A DNA stretch of 64,000 nucleotides from Bugula neritina (GCA_964035545.1 OZ037771.1:9617408-9681407), one strand, 5' to 3'; shown: positions 19,671 through 29,436, counted from the stretch's first letter. The notes: a model not told the origin generated them from the letters alone. Made by a program: numbers and translations.

Positions 19671-20633
19671 TTGCGTATAACAGTCAAGGCAGAAGACGGT
19701 ACGGAGCTACCCATTCCACTGAATGAAGGTGAGGAAGATAATGTTGATATAACTGTGGAACCAGTAGTGTTAGAAGAAGTGAGAGTTCCTAGAGAGTCCG
19801 GTGAGGACAGATACCAGCTGAAGGCGCCCACCTTCACAGGCGAGGAAGCCGTAGAGCAATTTATCCAGGAATTCCAAGATGTGATGGAAGTTGCACGGTG
19901 GCCACCAAGGGTGGCGTTGCTCAAACTCAGGATGGCGCTGACAGACAAGGCTAAGCCCTACGGAACGGGACCTGATATAGACGAGATCTTCGCTTCTCTG
20001 CGGGCCCGTTTTGGTATCTCTGCCATAGATGCGCGGGCCCGCCTACAAAGGCTGCAGCATGATCCTCACACGCCGCTGCAGGAGCACGCTACCACGGTGA
20101 TGACGCTGGCGCAAATCGCGTTTCGCGATCTGCCTCAAGCGAACCGTGAGAGGTATACTTATGATGCCTTCGTGCAGTCCATCAACGACTTGGGGCTCCA
20201 CCATCAATTCCAAGCGCGGGGAGTCGCCACGGTCGAGGATGCACTCGCGGTAGGAGAAGCCTACCTCTTGGCGACTCATATGCACTGCAACCGCGTGGCC
20301 TTACACCAGGTGGCCACGGAGCACACTACTGCTCATACTGAACCAAATGCAGAACCCTCCGCGTTGGCTAATGTGACCCAGATGACGGTAGCATCGAAAG
20401 TCGCTCAGATGACTGACATGCTAGCCAAACTGGTCGCCACGTTAGCTCCCCCAAGCCAGGTAGATACTGCCCGTGAGCCTCGCGGGCTGCAGGCACAATC
20501 ACCAGGCACGAGGCATAACTTCTGCTGGGGATGCGGAAGGCTTGGAAATTTCCAGAAGAACTGCCCTCAACTCCAACAAGGGTTAAACTACCACGGCCCG
20601 CAGATGTTCCCACCTCCTGCGGGCCACCGGTAA
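19671..20633 (+). CDS. Ty3-3 gag, start codon lost
   Basis: An uninterrupted frame of about 320 codons, the best-preserved gag here. It would normally start near 19686, but that codon is AAG where Ty3-2 has ATG; the frame is open from 19671 (TTG). The capsid runs from KAPTFTGEEAVEQFI through KAKPYG and FGISAIDARARLQRL to EAYLLATHMH. A helical segment (KVAQMTDMLAKLVATL) precedes the knuckle CWGCGRLGNFQKNC, in which the His of CX2CX4HX4C is Asn. Gag ends 45 nt after the slippery heptamer. Role: particle formation and RNA packaging. Confidence 0.88.
   Translation: MRITVKAEDGTELPIPLNEGEEDNVDITVEPVVLEEVRVPRESGEDRYQLKAPTFTGEEAVEQFIQEFQDVMEVARWPPRVALLKLRMALTDKAKPYGTGPDIDEIFASLRARFGISAIDARARLQRLQHDPHTPLQEHATTVMTLAQIAFRDLPQANRERYTYDAFVQSINDLGLHHQFQARGVATVEDALAVGEAYLLATHMHCNRVALHQVATEHTTAHTEPNAEPSALANVTQMTVASKVAQMTDMLAKLVATLAPPSQVDTAREPRGLQAQSPGTRHNFCWGCGRLGNFQKNCPQLQQGLNYHGPQMFPPPAGHR
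20582..20625 (+). promoter_or_regulatory. Ty3-3 gag-pol -1 ribosomal frameshift signal
   Basis: GTTAAAC at 20582-20588, in gag phase G TTA AAC; spacer 20589-20594 (6 nt); stem arms GGCCCGCAG (20595-20603) and CTGCGGGCC (20617-20625), perfectly complementary, with a 13-nt loop. Slipping back one base puts the ribosome into the frame encoding LPRPADV and the protease. The frame relation (gag frame 0, pol frame -1) agrees. Confidence 0.85.
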
Positions 20634-21564
20634 ATCATCCAGAGAGGACAACGCGTCTGCCACCCCCCTGGGCGCCACGCGAGGATACTGTGGAGTGGCG
20701 ACCACTACGGCAAGTAGGCTGTTCAAGCCACTCGCCACCTGGGTTCTCTATGCCACTCCGAAACAGATCCGACGGGCTGTTGACCTCAGAGCCTGCGAGG
20801 GAAACGGTACAGGCGCCGCAAGGCGTACCACCCCAACCTCGGCAGCTGGTCATTAGTCGTCGCCAACCATGGACCCTCGACCCACAGCGAGGGAGGTGCA
20901 ACCACGGCACACACAAATGCAGCCACACGGGAGTAGCTACTTCCTGCCAGGAAAGCTAGCTGGCAAGCCTGCCAACTTCCTTCTGGACTCGGGCTGCACC
21001 ACCAACCTCTTTAGCCGTCAATTCTTTGACACCCTCAGCGCTAAGGTCAGGGACGGGCTGGCACTGTATGAGGGGGATCATGGCACCCTGGCAGACGGGT
21101 CGTGCATTCCCTTCTACGGCATTTTTGAGCTTACTGGGTGCGTTCGTAACCAGACCATCTAGGAGACGTTTATCGTCGGACAGCTCAACGAGGATGCTAT
21201 CCTCGGGATGCCATTCTTACAAGGACACAGATGTCGCATCAATTTCAGCAAATCTGCAATGATCATGGGCGACAGGGAGCTTGCCTGTGTCAATAAGTTT
21301 GGTCGTCTTCTAGTGGGAGGAGTGCAGGTCGTACGGAGCTGTACGATACCAGGCCACTCCCGGGCTACCGTCCGCTGCAAAGTAGACGGTGGCCAGACCT
21401 CTAGGTTGGAAGTTGTCAAAAGTTTGCACTCAAGAATCAAACTTGCCCACAGCTTTAGCCGGCTTACAGGACACGGAGAGATCTTGGTGCAGTGCGTCAA
21501 CCCCTCCTCAGAGACGGTGGACCTGCCATCCAGGTCCATGCTGGGCCGCTTCCATCCTGTCTAG
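20589..21564 (+). pseudogene. Ty3-3 protease region
   Basis: Entered by -1 frameshifting. A Pro/Arg-rich linker leads to the retropepsin with FLLDSGCTTNLFSRQFF (about 20975-21030). A TAG at 21160-21162 interrupts it before AILGMPFLQGHR, which continues in the same frame with RELACVNKFGRLLVGGVQVV. It ends at a TAG at about 21562-21564 just where the RT-proximal linker begins. Confidence 0.88.
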
Positions 21565-22014
21565 GAGGAAGACATTGGGCCGTTGTTGAGAGCTACGACG
21601 GAAGGTCCTCAACAGAGCCCGTCTCAAGGGCGGAGGACCGTCCCAACCCACGCCTCCCATTCTCCAGGGACGCGTGGCTACGCGGGCAACAGAAGGCGCC
21701 ATGCCATGGCCAGGTTGTCACGCCGGTACAGTAAGGCACCCCGCCACACAGACCATGACGCCCGCCTAAATAGAGCGGCCTATCGTGAGGTACCACGGGC
21801 GGCGGAGACCACCCCTACTCGGCAGCCCACGACGAGGTTGGGCCCGAAGAAGAAGAACAAAGTTCCCCCGCGGTCCCCGCTGGCAAAACGGGACTCGGGC
21901 CAACTCCAACAGAGGGCTGACACGCCCCCGAAGGCCGTCCAGAGCCTCCGCGCCAAACCTGTATGGGCTGGTAACGTTGGGGAGCTACCGAAACTCTAGG
22001 AAAACCTTCCTGGA
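21565..22014 (+). pseudogene. Ty3-3 pol linker across the RT/RNase H deletion
   Basis: The pre-RT linker reads on through TRQPTTRLGPKKKNKV, the sequence just before RT in the relatives, then jumps to LRAKPVWAGNVGELPKL, which in relatives lies after RNase H. So about 1.6 kb of RT and RNase H (estimated from Ty3-1) is absent. The intervening 20 codons match neither side clearly. Confidence 0.8.
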
Positions 22015-23001
22015 GTGGTAGCCGACGAGTACCGAGTGAAACAGGAAGGGCAACGACCCAGTGGTAGACAACGGAGACAGGGATGCGCCGAGTTACGGCT
22101 GTACTGTCAACGTTGGAACTCTTTGCGGATCGGGCCGGATGGTCTGCTGACCATGACTTTGGCCGCCAACAGCAGACAACCAGCAAGGGAGAGGATAATT
22201 TGCCCAGCTGCCATTTGCCGGAAGTTGATACAGGACACCCACCAGCAGACTGACGCAGGAGTCCAGGGGGTGGTCACCAAGCTACAACTCCGGTGGTACT
22301 GGCCCAACATAGAGCGGGACATCCAGCGCAGAGTGAAACAGTGCGAAATCTGCCAGACCAACAAGCATAGCCGTCTCCCCGGTGAAGCGGGACTGCAGGC
22401 GCATTGTGCTAGAGGGTCTTGGCAAGCGGAGACTGACGTCCTGGCCGGAAACACGCCCATGACCCCGCAGGAAGACTTGGCGAGGCAGGAAAGACCACTT
22501 CCGTCCTTGGAAGGGCGCCCACCGCCCCCAACGTCAGGCCTGCTACCACCACCACTTCCGGAACCAGAAACGGGTCCGGAAGTGCAAAAACCCCCTGTGG
22601 GAAAGGCTCCGTACGGAGGTACCAACGTAGGAACAACCGTCACAAACAGGCTGGAAACACCACCCATGAGACATAACAATCTACGGGTGAGCACACCGCC
22701 TCCTACAGTGATGACACCTTCAGGACCACACACTAGGCAACCCCCAGCGTACCTCGGAGACTTCATACATGACCGCGCTAGAAGCGGCAGTTATGAAAGT
22801 CTGGCGAGGTTTCGTATGGGAAAACAGGCAAAGAAACGTGGGAGTTGTGAACACCACGGAAATATCAACTTTTGCCTTGGCGGAACCACGAATGAGATTC
22901 ATCCGCTGGAAGTAAAAAGCCCTTGTCACGCTTCACAACCACGCTGCCCGGTCTTTTCCTACGTTGATGCAGTCAAGAGTAGACGTGCCACTAAACACTA
23001 A
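22015..23001 (+). pseudogene. Ty3-3 integrase zinc domain joined to pol tail
   Basis: An open frame of 328 codons. Residues 1-125 hold the pre-integrase region and the HHCC zinc domain (QDTHQQTDAG with the second His replaced, later CEIC). After LPGEAG the catalytic core and GPY/F module are missing. The frame continues with a Pro-rich tail (RPPPPTSGLLPPPLPEPE), the HTRQPPAYLGDFI anchor, and a Cys/His-rich end (SCEHHGNINFCLGG, then DAVKSRR). It stops 24 nt before the ATG of the third gene. The tail is also recognisable in Ty3-1. Without DDE residues it cannot integrate DNA. Confidence 0.87.
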
Positions 23002-23024
23002 TCATTTACCGCTCTCATTCCAAA

Positions 23025-23974
23025 ATGTCTTACTATTCTGGATCGAAGGGTGAGTTAGTTATGTTTTTAGTACAGGAACTAGACTGCATCAGTCAGCTCT
23101 AGCTATGCCAGTTAGCGAGCTGGAGATTCGATAATGAAACACAGTGGTGGGAACACACGTCGACTTAGATTTTAAATAATCTGCCATAGCGAGTGTGTTC
23201 TCGATCAACTATTCTTTAGCCTGAATCTCACGAGTGTAACTGAACAGAGCACCTGTCAGGCTGTACATGCCGGCGATACTTTAGTGTATAGTCTTTAACA
23301 CTGCTACTCTTTCAGATAACACTCGAGTGACCACCTCCCGGTCACGGGACCAGCCAACCCCTCTACCCATGGAGGAAGAACTAGTGATGGAAAGGAGGAT
23401 TGAAAAAGCCTGGGGACCCAGCGGACCCCACCAGACCTGTCAGGTCTGCCTTGAGGAGTACCCGTCACACCGCTCCCTGCATCTGCATGTAGACGCACAC
23501 TTTCTACTGCACTTTTGTCCATGCAGGTTCCATGATGTGTACCCGTACCCCGTGATAATCCACAAGATGAACTGCTTTGCCGAAGAGGGCCATATCGTAG
23601 ACAAGGACAGTTTCCCCCAGTATCTAGACATCATCAAGCCGGTCATCAAGAAGGCTATAACCCTGGCTGCGCTAGCGTCAGGGTTCTAAGTACTACTGCT
23701 GTCTGCCCGCCATAAGTCTCCTATGGTTAAGGTCCCGTCCACTACCCCCGTCAACCCTAGTAACACTCCCGAACCAGAAGAAGTGACGATACCCTCTACC
23801 CAAGAAACTACAACAACCCTGCCAGGACCCAGCCGATTTGCTACTGTAGAAGAGCGGCTTTTAAAACTACAAGCCGAGTTTACACAACTTGCTCTTGACC
23901 TGCTGGATACAACAACATGTCTATACCAGCTGAAGGACTCAGTGGGGCAACTGAAGCAGAGGCTACGTGCCTGA
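23025..23974 (+). CDS. Ty3-3 third gene: C2H2 zinc-finger protein, predicted two-exon (spliced), one stop
   Basis: Exon 1 is 23025-23049 (ATG plus seven codons and one base), followed by donor GTGAGTTA. The intron is 23050-23315 (266 nt) with acceptor CTTTCAG. Exon 2 is 23316-23974, joined in the correct phase. Exon 2 has a short basic region, a canonical C2H2 finger (CQVC, twelve residues including the Tyr and Leu core positions, HVDAH), FCPC, DVYPYP, and then TAA at 23687-23689 in the SGF(Q) codon context. The same frame continues with a Thr/Pro-rich linker and FATVEERLLKLQAEFTQLALDLL, predicted helical, ending at 23974. Matches Ty3-1 in order, splice sites and intron length. No membrane segment is seen. 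Function unknown. Confidence 0.76.
23050..23315 (+). other. Predicted intron in Ty3-3 third gene
   Basis: 266 nt from GTGAGTTA to CTTTCAG, with TCTTTAAC about 22 nt before the acceptor as a possible branch site. Unspliced reading stops after 25 codons. Stretches inside the intron (around the CTAGACTGCATCAGTCAGCT segment) are also similar to the Ty3-1 intron. Confidence 0.72.
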
Positions 23975-24303
23975 CAAGCTCAGCACAGATCGCGCTCACT
24001 ACAAGAGTGAGAGCTCACCTAATAAGCATGCCTGTGAAAGGCACCTTTCGGCGGACTGCATTATCGTCGCGTAGATGACCAGCTCCCCCGACCATTGGCC
24101 CGCGTGCTGTATAGCACCCTCTCTCTCTCTCTGTAGCTGACCAACTGTGTGTTTGACCACTCTGTTTACCTTCTTGTATATATATGCTTGTGTGTACTAA
24201 AATATTTCTCTTCTTTCTTTTTGTGGGTTTAATTATGTATCTTTTAGATTATTGTACTGTTTTTATATGTATTTTTTTGTGTGTTCTCAGAAAGTAGGGC
24301 TTT

Positions 24304-24320
24304 CTGCTGGGGGGGGGCGG
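24304..24320 (+). promoter_or_regulatory. Ty3-3 polypurine tract
   Basis: CTGCTGGGGGGGGGCGG directly precedes the 3' LTR. Confidence 0.8.
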
Positions 24321-24642
24321 TGTAGTGGGTCACGAAATGTTTGAGGAATACTAAGGTCTTAATGTATTAGCCAATAAGAAGAACCGGAATATGTACTTCC
24401 GACTTATGTGACAGTTCCCGGGCAATTGACAATGATCACGTTGTTGTAAGCGAGGGCTTGAAGTAGAAACATGTGTTAGTAGTGACTGATATTATAGTGT
24501 AATTTGATGTAATGTTTGTTTTGTATTGTATTGTGAATAATAAAGGTAATTACTCGACAGCTACCCTAGTAATTGCAAGTAGAATAGCCAACTAAATACG
24601 CAAGTAGAAAACTCACGCACAGTAATTGCACAAATTACTACA
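24321..24642 (+). repeat. Ty3-3 3' LTR
   Basis: 322 bp from TGTAGTGGGTCACG to ACTACA. AATAAA at 24539-24544 is the likely polyadenylation signal. Followed by the CTAT duplication. Confidence 0.93.
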
Positions 24643-24765
24643 CTATGACGCAGTTTCGTAGCTTTTTAATTAGCTAAGTTGGTGTAAAAATGCTAAAGCA
24701 GTTTAGTGATGTCAAGTGTAAAAATTTTATCTATCCTCAATGCTAAATGCAAATGAAAAAATCTT
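24643..24765. other. Short AT-rich spacer
   Basis: Begins with the CTAT target duplication of Ty3-3. Nothing else is recognised. Confidence 0.6.
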
Positions 24766-25197
24766 GTGACACCCATTTTAGTCATTCTGGACTAAAATTG
24801 GTGTCGCGAATATTTTTAGTTTTATTTTCACATTTTGCAGAAATTTTTGTTTGTTAATATTGCTCAAAACGTTTTTAATAGTTTAAAGTATATTATGTTT
24901 CATAAGTTAGCATGTCTATGATCATAACGATAACAGTAAAATTAAGTGAAAATTAAATTTTTGATGAGGAAAAATAACTCTTTATAAGTTTGTTTTTTGT
25001 TAAAATTAATTTAATATAATCATTATTTATTTATGTTTTTGGTTTAAACAATTGTGAAATGTTCATTATTTACTGAAGAGTCATTTAACAATAATCTAAA
25101 CAGTCACAACTGTCTAAAAATCTGAAAATAAAATGAAAATTGTTCGCGACACCTATTTTAGTCAAAACCCCCCCCTTATGACTAAATTGGGTGTCAC
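24766..25197. mobile_element. Fold-back MITE with palindromic terminal repeats
   Basis: Both ends carry a repeat of about 45-50 bp in inverted orientation (left GTGACACCCATTTTAGTC; right, read inward, GTGACACCCAATTTAGTC). Each terminal repeat is itself a palindrome, because it is followed by GACTAAAAT and GGTGTCGCG. An extra partial copy (GCGACACCC, then ACCCATTTTAGTCAC) lies just outside the right end at about 25200-25226. The middle is AT-rich and non-coding. No clear target duplication. The superfamily is not identifiable. Confidence 0.7.
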
Positions 25198-25231
25198 GGA
25201 CCGCGACACCCGGTGGCCACCCATTTTAGTC

Positions 25232-25797
25232 ACACCCGTTACAGTATGTTTCAATATGCTACAGTGTTTTTCAGTATATTTCAGTATGTTTCCGTATATT
25301 TTGGTATGTTGCAGTTTATTTTGGTACGTTGCAGTTTATTTCAGTATGTTGCAGTATAATTCAGTATGTTTCAGTATATTTCAGTGTGTTACAGTCTATT
25401 TCAATATACTACAGTATATTTCAGGATGTTACAGTATATTTCGCTATGTTGTAGCATATTTTGGTATGTTACAGTATATTTCAGTATGTCGCCGTATATA
25501 CTTCAATATGTTGCAGTATATTCCAGTGTGTTACAGTATATTACAGCATGTCACAGTATATTTCAGTATGTTACAGTATATTTCAGTATGTTACGGTATA
25601 TTTCAGTGTATAAAAGTATATTACAGTGTGTTACAGTATATTTGAGTATCTTACAGTATGTTTCGATATGCTACAGTATTTTTCAGTATATTTCATTATG
25701 TTACCGTATATTTCAGTATGTTATACAGTATATTTCAGTATTTTACAGTATATTTCAGTATGTTACGGTATATTTTGGTATGTTACAGTGTACCGGC
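25232..25797 (+). repeat. Satellite A, left block (10/20-bp unit)
   Basis: Tandem alternation of TTTCAGTATG-like and TTACAGTATA-like 10-mers, about 56 of them. The same satellite occupies 62112-64000. It ends at the 3' LTR of the BEL element. The overlapping 170-183 codon open frames here are a by-product of a stop-free repeat unit, not genes. Confidence 0.93.
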
Positions 25798-26165
25798 TGC
25801 CTCAGTTTATTTATAACAGGTGGCACTGCTGGAATTATCCTGATGTTTATTGAAACTACTGGTAACCAACGTGAAACTACAATAATAAAATTTAATAATA
25901 GAGATATTGATGAATAAAAAATTAAACATAAAACATTACAAAAATTGTTGCATAACATTAACAATGGTCAACATACCTCTATTACCCTTCCTAGGGGGAG
26001 TTAGAATTAAATATATAAATTTGTGATAGTGAAAGTTCAATCAAAAATCAAAAATGACTAGTGAGAATTTCAACAGTCAGTGGAGAAAAGCATCAGACTT
26101 TGGAATGGAAGCATAAAACACCTCAGCTATTATAATTCCTGGCTACAAGCTATACAAAGCTGACA
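25798..26165 (-). repeat. BEL 3' LTR
   Basis: Minus strand TGTCAGCTTTG (26165) to CTGAGGCA (25798), 368 bp. Similar over its length, with small indels, to 43851-44195. The TG...CA ends and the position just after pol support the call. Confidence 0.78.
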
Positions 26166-26378
26166 GCTATTATGTTAGCAAAAATCATTGCATTGTATAA
26201 TAGTGAAAACAAAGCTATTTGTGGTCTAAAAAAAGCTGTGGCTAAGTGAGTAGCTAAGTGAGTAGCTAAGTGAGTAGCTTAGTGAGTATATGGGTGAATG
26301 GTGATGAATTGTCCTGTGCCACTGTATGCAATTGTGTGTAATAAAAAATGATCAAAACGCTGCACTCCAACCTAAAAT
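26166..26378 (-). other. BEL 3' untranslated region with a 12-bp tandem repeat
   Basis: Between the pol stop and the 3' LTR. It contains four copies of GCTAAGTGAGTA (about 26241-26289, the last copy with one change). No obvious polypurine tract. Confidence 0.65.
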
Positions 26379-26416
26379 TTAGGATGAAATTTTACTTGGT
26401 GCTTTTACTAAAACTA
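26379..26416 (-). pseudogene. BEL pol, last codons after the MITE
   Basis: Twelve codons in frame with the upstream part of pol, ending VKAPSKISS and TAA at 26381-26379. They were separated from the rest by MITE copy 2, which sits at a TA. The TA flanks (26415-26416 and 27173-27174) are the target duplication. Confidence 0.72.
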
Positions 26417-27172
26417 CACAGGATAGTTAAGGACATCCTCACTAAGAATATCATAAAATTCTCTCAAAATGTAGTTTAGGTTCTTGAATAATATTGCTCT
26501 GCGGGTGGCATGCGTGTTGCCTACTTGCATTTGTTTAGCCTAAGATTAAACTACAGCCAATGGGCAGCAACTTTCATTAGGGCTGCGTTATCTATCAACA
26601 TTCCATTATGGGTGCTACATAAACAAAGTACAAAGCAAGCTATTCATTATAGCCTGCCAGCAAGCAAGCTTGTAATTAGCATGTACGAGCCAATATCTTC
26701 TCATCTATACGTGCTCATTGAAGCGTGAAGTGATGCGCGCTGCTAATTACCCATGAAAAAATATGGCATTTTCAGTGTATAAATCACCAATTTATGGGCA
26801 ATCTAGAAGAGTTATTAGAAAAAGAAAAAAATTGCACTGGAGAAATATCTCATGATTCTAACAGTGCAATTTTTATTCAGATATCATGTTTTCCTGCTGA
26901 GATATTTTACTGGTACTGAAAAGTCAACTTTTCACGCAAAATTGGCCAAAATTGGGCAGTTTTCTGTCTATAACTTTGCAAAAAAAATGAAAATTGAAAT
27001 TTCCAAAAAATTTACACTGGAGAAAAAAAAGATCTACAACAGAGTTTTTAAATTTTGACTCTAGCACAATTAGGTGAGATTTTATTTTACTGGCACTGAA
27101 TTCTTATATGATTACAATGCAAAACCTCAGCTAGGCAGTTGCAGCTAAAAGGTTGCCCTTAACTATCCTGTG
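26417..27172 (-). mobile_element. MITE copy 2 (TA target duplication), inside BEL pol
   Basis: 756 bp with the same CACAGGATAGTTAAGG ends as copy 1 (18071-18824) and in inverted orientation to it. Flanked by TA on both sides. Its insertion post-dates the BEL element. Non-coding. Confidence 0.9.
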
Positions 27173-27174
27173 TA

Positions 27175-28260
27175 CTAAATTGCTCAATGGCCTGACGAGC
27201 TGACGGGCCTTCACTTGGGGTATCCACGTACACCTAATAGCAGCGTCACGGATCTCACTACCCCATCATGCGATCGATGTACCTCGATGACACGGGCCAT
27301 CGACCAGTCATTTCAGAGACTGGCTTCTTGCATAACATGAACGACATCACCTACAGCTACCTCAGGGGTTTTTTTAGTCCATCTTTGTCGCACCTGAAGT
27401 GTCTGCAGATACTCGCTACGCCACTTACGCCTGAATTGATTAGATAGCTCTTGAACAACTCGCCAGCCCTTGCAGGAGTAAAGATCTGAGCCAGAGAACT
27501 CAGCAGGAGGGGCAGGGTGAGTTGGGATTTCATGGTAAAGAGCATATTTGGGGTGAGTGGGAGATCATCTTCAGAGACGGTCCCCAGAGGTCTACTGTTA
27601 ATAATTGACATAACCTCATAAAAAAGAGTTCTTAACTGAGAGGTGCTCAACCTTGCACAGTGTGTCCTTCCAATTCCTTTGAGGACTGTTCTGACAGATC
27701 GAATCAGAGGCTACCACACACCACCCATGTGACTAGAGTGAGGTGGATTAAAGATGAACTTGATGTTGGGGTGTGAAGATTTGAGGTGACCTTCCAAGTT
27801 TTTGGCGAGGTCATTTAATGCTCCGATAAAGTTTGTGCCTTGGTCGCAGCGTATTGTAGACACTGCACCACAAAGAGATATTAGGTAGCGAAGTGCATTA
27901 ATGAAAGAATCAGAAAACATATCTTTAAGAAGCTCAATATGAACAGCTCTGGGGGCAAGGCAACTTATCATGAGTCTGTAAGCCTTTCTTTCTTTTTGAT
28001 CATCCTTAACTATAAATGGACCAAAACAGTCAATCCCACAATGAGTGAATGGGGCTGCTTCATCAAGCCTTTCTGCAGGAAGAGTTGCCATATGAGGAGT
28101 TGCAGGTGTACCGTGAATCTTTTTTGCATTCAACACAGTTTTGAATGACTTTGAAAACCTTAGACTTGGCATTGACTATCCAGAAACCATGAGATCTAAT
28201 TTGAGCTAGCGTAGGTTCTCGACTTTAGTGAGCAGAAAGATGAGCGGTCACATGTGCAGA
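27175..28260 (-). pseudogene. BEL integrase, broken
   Basis: The zinc domain appears at about 28255-28100 (HVTAHLSAH, then IQNCVECKK) with a stop and a frameshift in it. The catalytic core 28172-27711 has the first Asp (CGIDCFGPF) and second Asp (RCDQGTNF). At the third position, SHMGGVW is followed by TAG (27713-27711) where the family has Glu, so the catalytic triad is lost. The frame continues with IRSVRTVLKGIGR, IINSRPLG and the C-terminal module (RQRWTKKTPEVAVGDVVHV, then LLLGVRG), with one more TGA near 27323. Function in life: cDNA integration. Confidence 0.9.
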
Positions 28261-29436
28261 TATGGGTAAGATGATAGGGTGCTTCTCATCATATGAAAGG
28301 GTAGTGCATTCCTGTAGTCTCCCACCAATATGAAGTAGGCCTCTTGAGTCTAGGAATGGGTCTAGCTTTGTCAGACAGCTAGATTTCTTCAGAGGCTGCG
28401 ATGCCTTAAGCACGGCGATCTCATTTGAGAAATACTCTACTTGAATGAGTTGTAGGATAGTCTGTTTGGCGTTTCGAAATTTAGACTGGGGAGTTTTGCT
28501 TAGGTACTTTTGAATTGTGGCAATTGCTCTCACTGCTCTGTTCCAGTCAGAAAACTTTCCCAAGCGTTTGTCGAGAGAAAATTGTACTGTTTGTGAAGAT
28601 AACGACAGTGATGACTGTTTTACCTCTTCATCATCAGGATTGATGTACACTTGTGGTTGCGCATGTAAGATGATAGGTTCAGTCTTGAGAAATTGAGGAC
28701 CGCTAAGCCAGTCAGATGAGCTGATTTCTTTGACATTGGCGCCTCTACAACTGAGGTCAGCTGGGTTTTCTGTAGTTGGAATGTATTTCCAGCTGTTCGA
28801 ATCTGAAAGATGCCGTATTGTTTCTACTCTGTTTGCAACATATGTGTGAAATCGATTACCAGTATTACTTATATAGCCAAGAACAACAGTTGAGTCAGAA
28901 TATAAGTGTGTGTTGATGTTTGGAATGTCAAGTTCTTTGACATACTTTGTGACCAATCTGACAGCACTTGTTGCTGCCTGAAGCTCGGGCCTTGGAACGG
29001 TCACTTGTTTCATTGGCGCAACCTTGGCCTTACGTGAAAGAAGTGCAACATGCACTCGCTTTGCCGACTCAACTAGTCGAAGATATGTGCAATGACCATA
29101 GCCCACTGTACTCGCATCAGCAAATGTGTGCAGTTGAGCAGTTTTAATCGAATTGAAACCATGAGGAGTGAGACAGCGAGGTATGGTGATGTGATTGATA
29201 GACATCAAGTCTGATTTACAAGTAGATCATCTGAGAAGTAAGGAGCCTGTAAGTGGTGCATTCCAATCAGGGTTATTACGGCATGTCTCTTTCAGAATGA
29301 TTTTACCCTGGAGAACAAAGGGAGCTATCAGACCTAGGGGGTCAAACACGGAAGCTACTGTAGATAAAACACCTTTCCTAGTGTCTGGTTTGATAATGGG
29401 GCGATGCTGGAATGTGAATTGGTCTTGGTCCGTATC
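28261..29436 (-). pseudogene. BEL RNase H region
   Basis: The frame 29208-28225 follows RT in the same frame after stops at about 29437-29439 and near 29235. It shows KGVLSTVASVFDPLGLIAPF (connection typical of BEL/Pao pol) and then LHTFADASTVGYGHCTY (RNase H first Asp), HLYSDSTVVLGYI, and the NPADLSCRGANVKEI segment that closes the domain. It degrades or displaces the RNA template during reverse transcription. Confidence 0.88.

Larger units (their letters stand above)
19300..24642 (+). mobile_element. Ty3-3: LTR-complete Ty3/Gypsy deletion derivative
   Basis: Complete boundaries: LTRs beginning TGTAGTG and ending ACTACA, flanked by a 4-bp duplication CTAT (19296-19299 and 24643-24646). Inside are gag, the frameshift signal, protease, a short linker, the N-terminal part of integrase, the pol tail, and the spliced zinc-finger gene. 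All of RT and RNase H and the integrase catalytic core are missing. With LTRs, primer site, polypurine tract and most of gag retained, it looks like a non-autonomous derivative that could have been copied by a relative. Confidence 0.95.

Noticed and set aside
22107-22766. 219-codon minus-strand frame over Ty3-3
   Set aside because: Antisense of the integrase/pol tail frame, with no recognisable motif.
25133-25917. Overlapping open frames of 170 and 183 codons
   Set aside because: They are translations of the stop-free satellite A unit in several frames at once, with no start context, motif or unique sequence.
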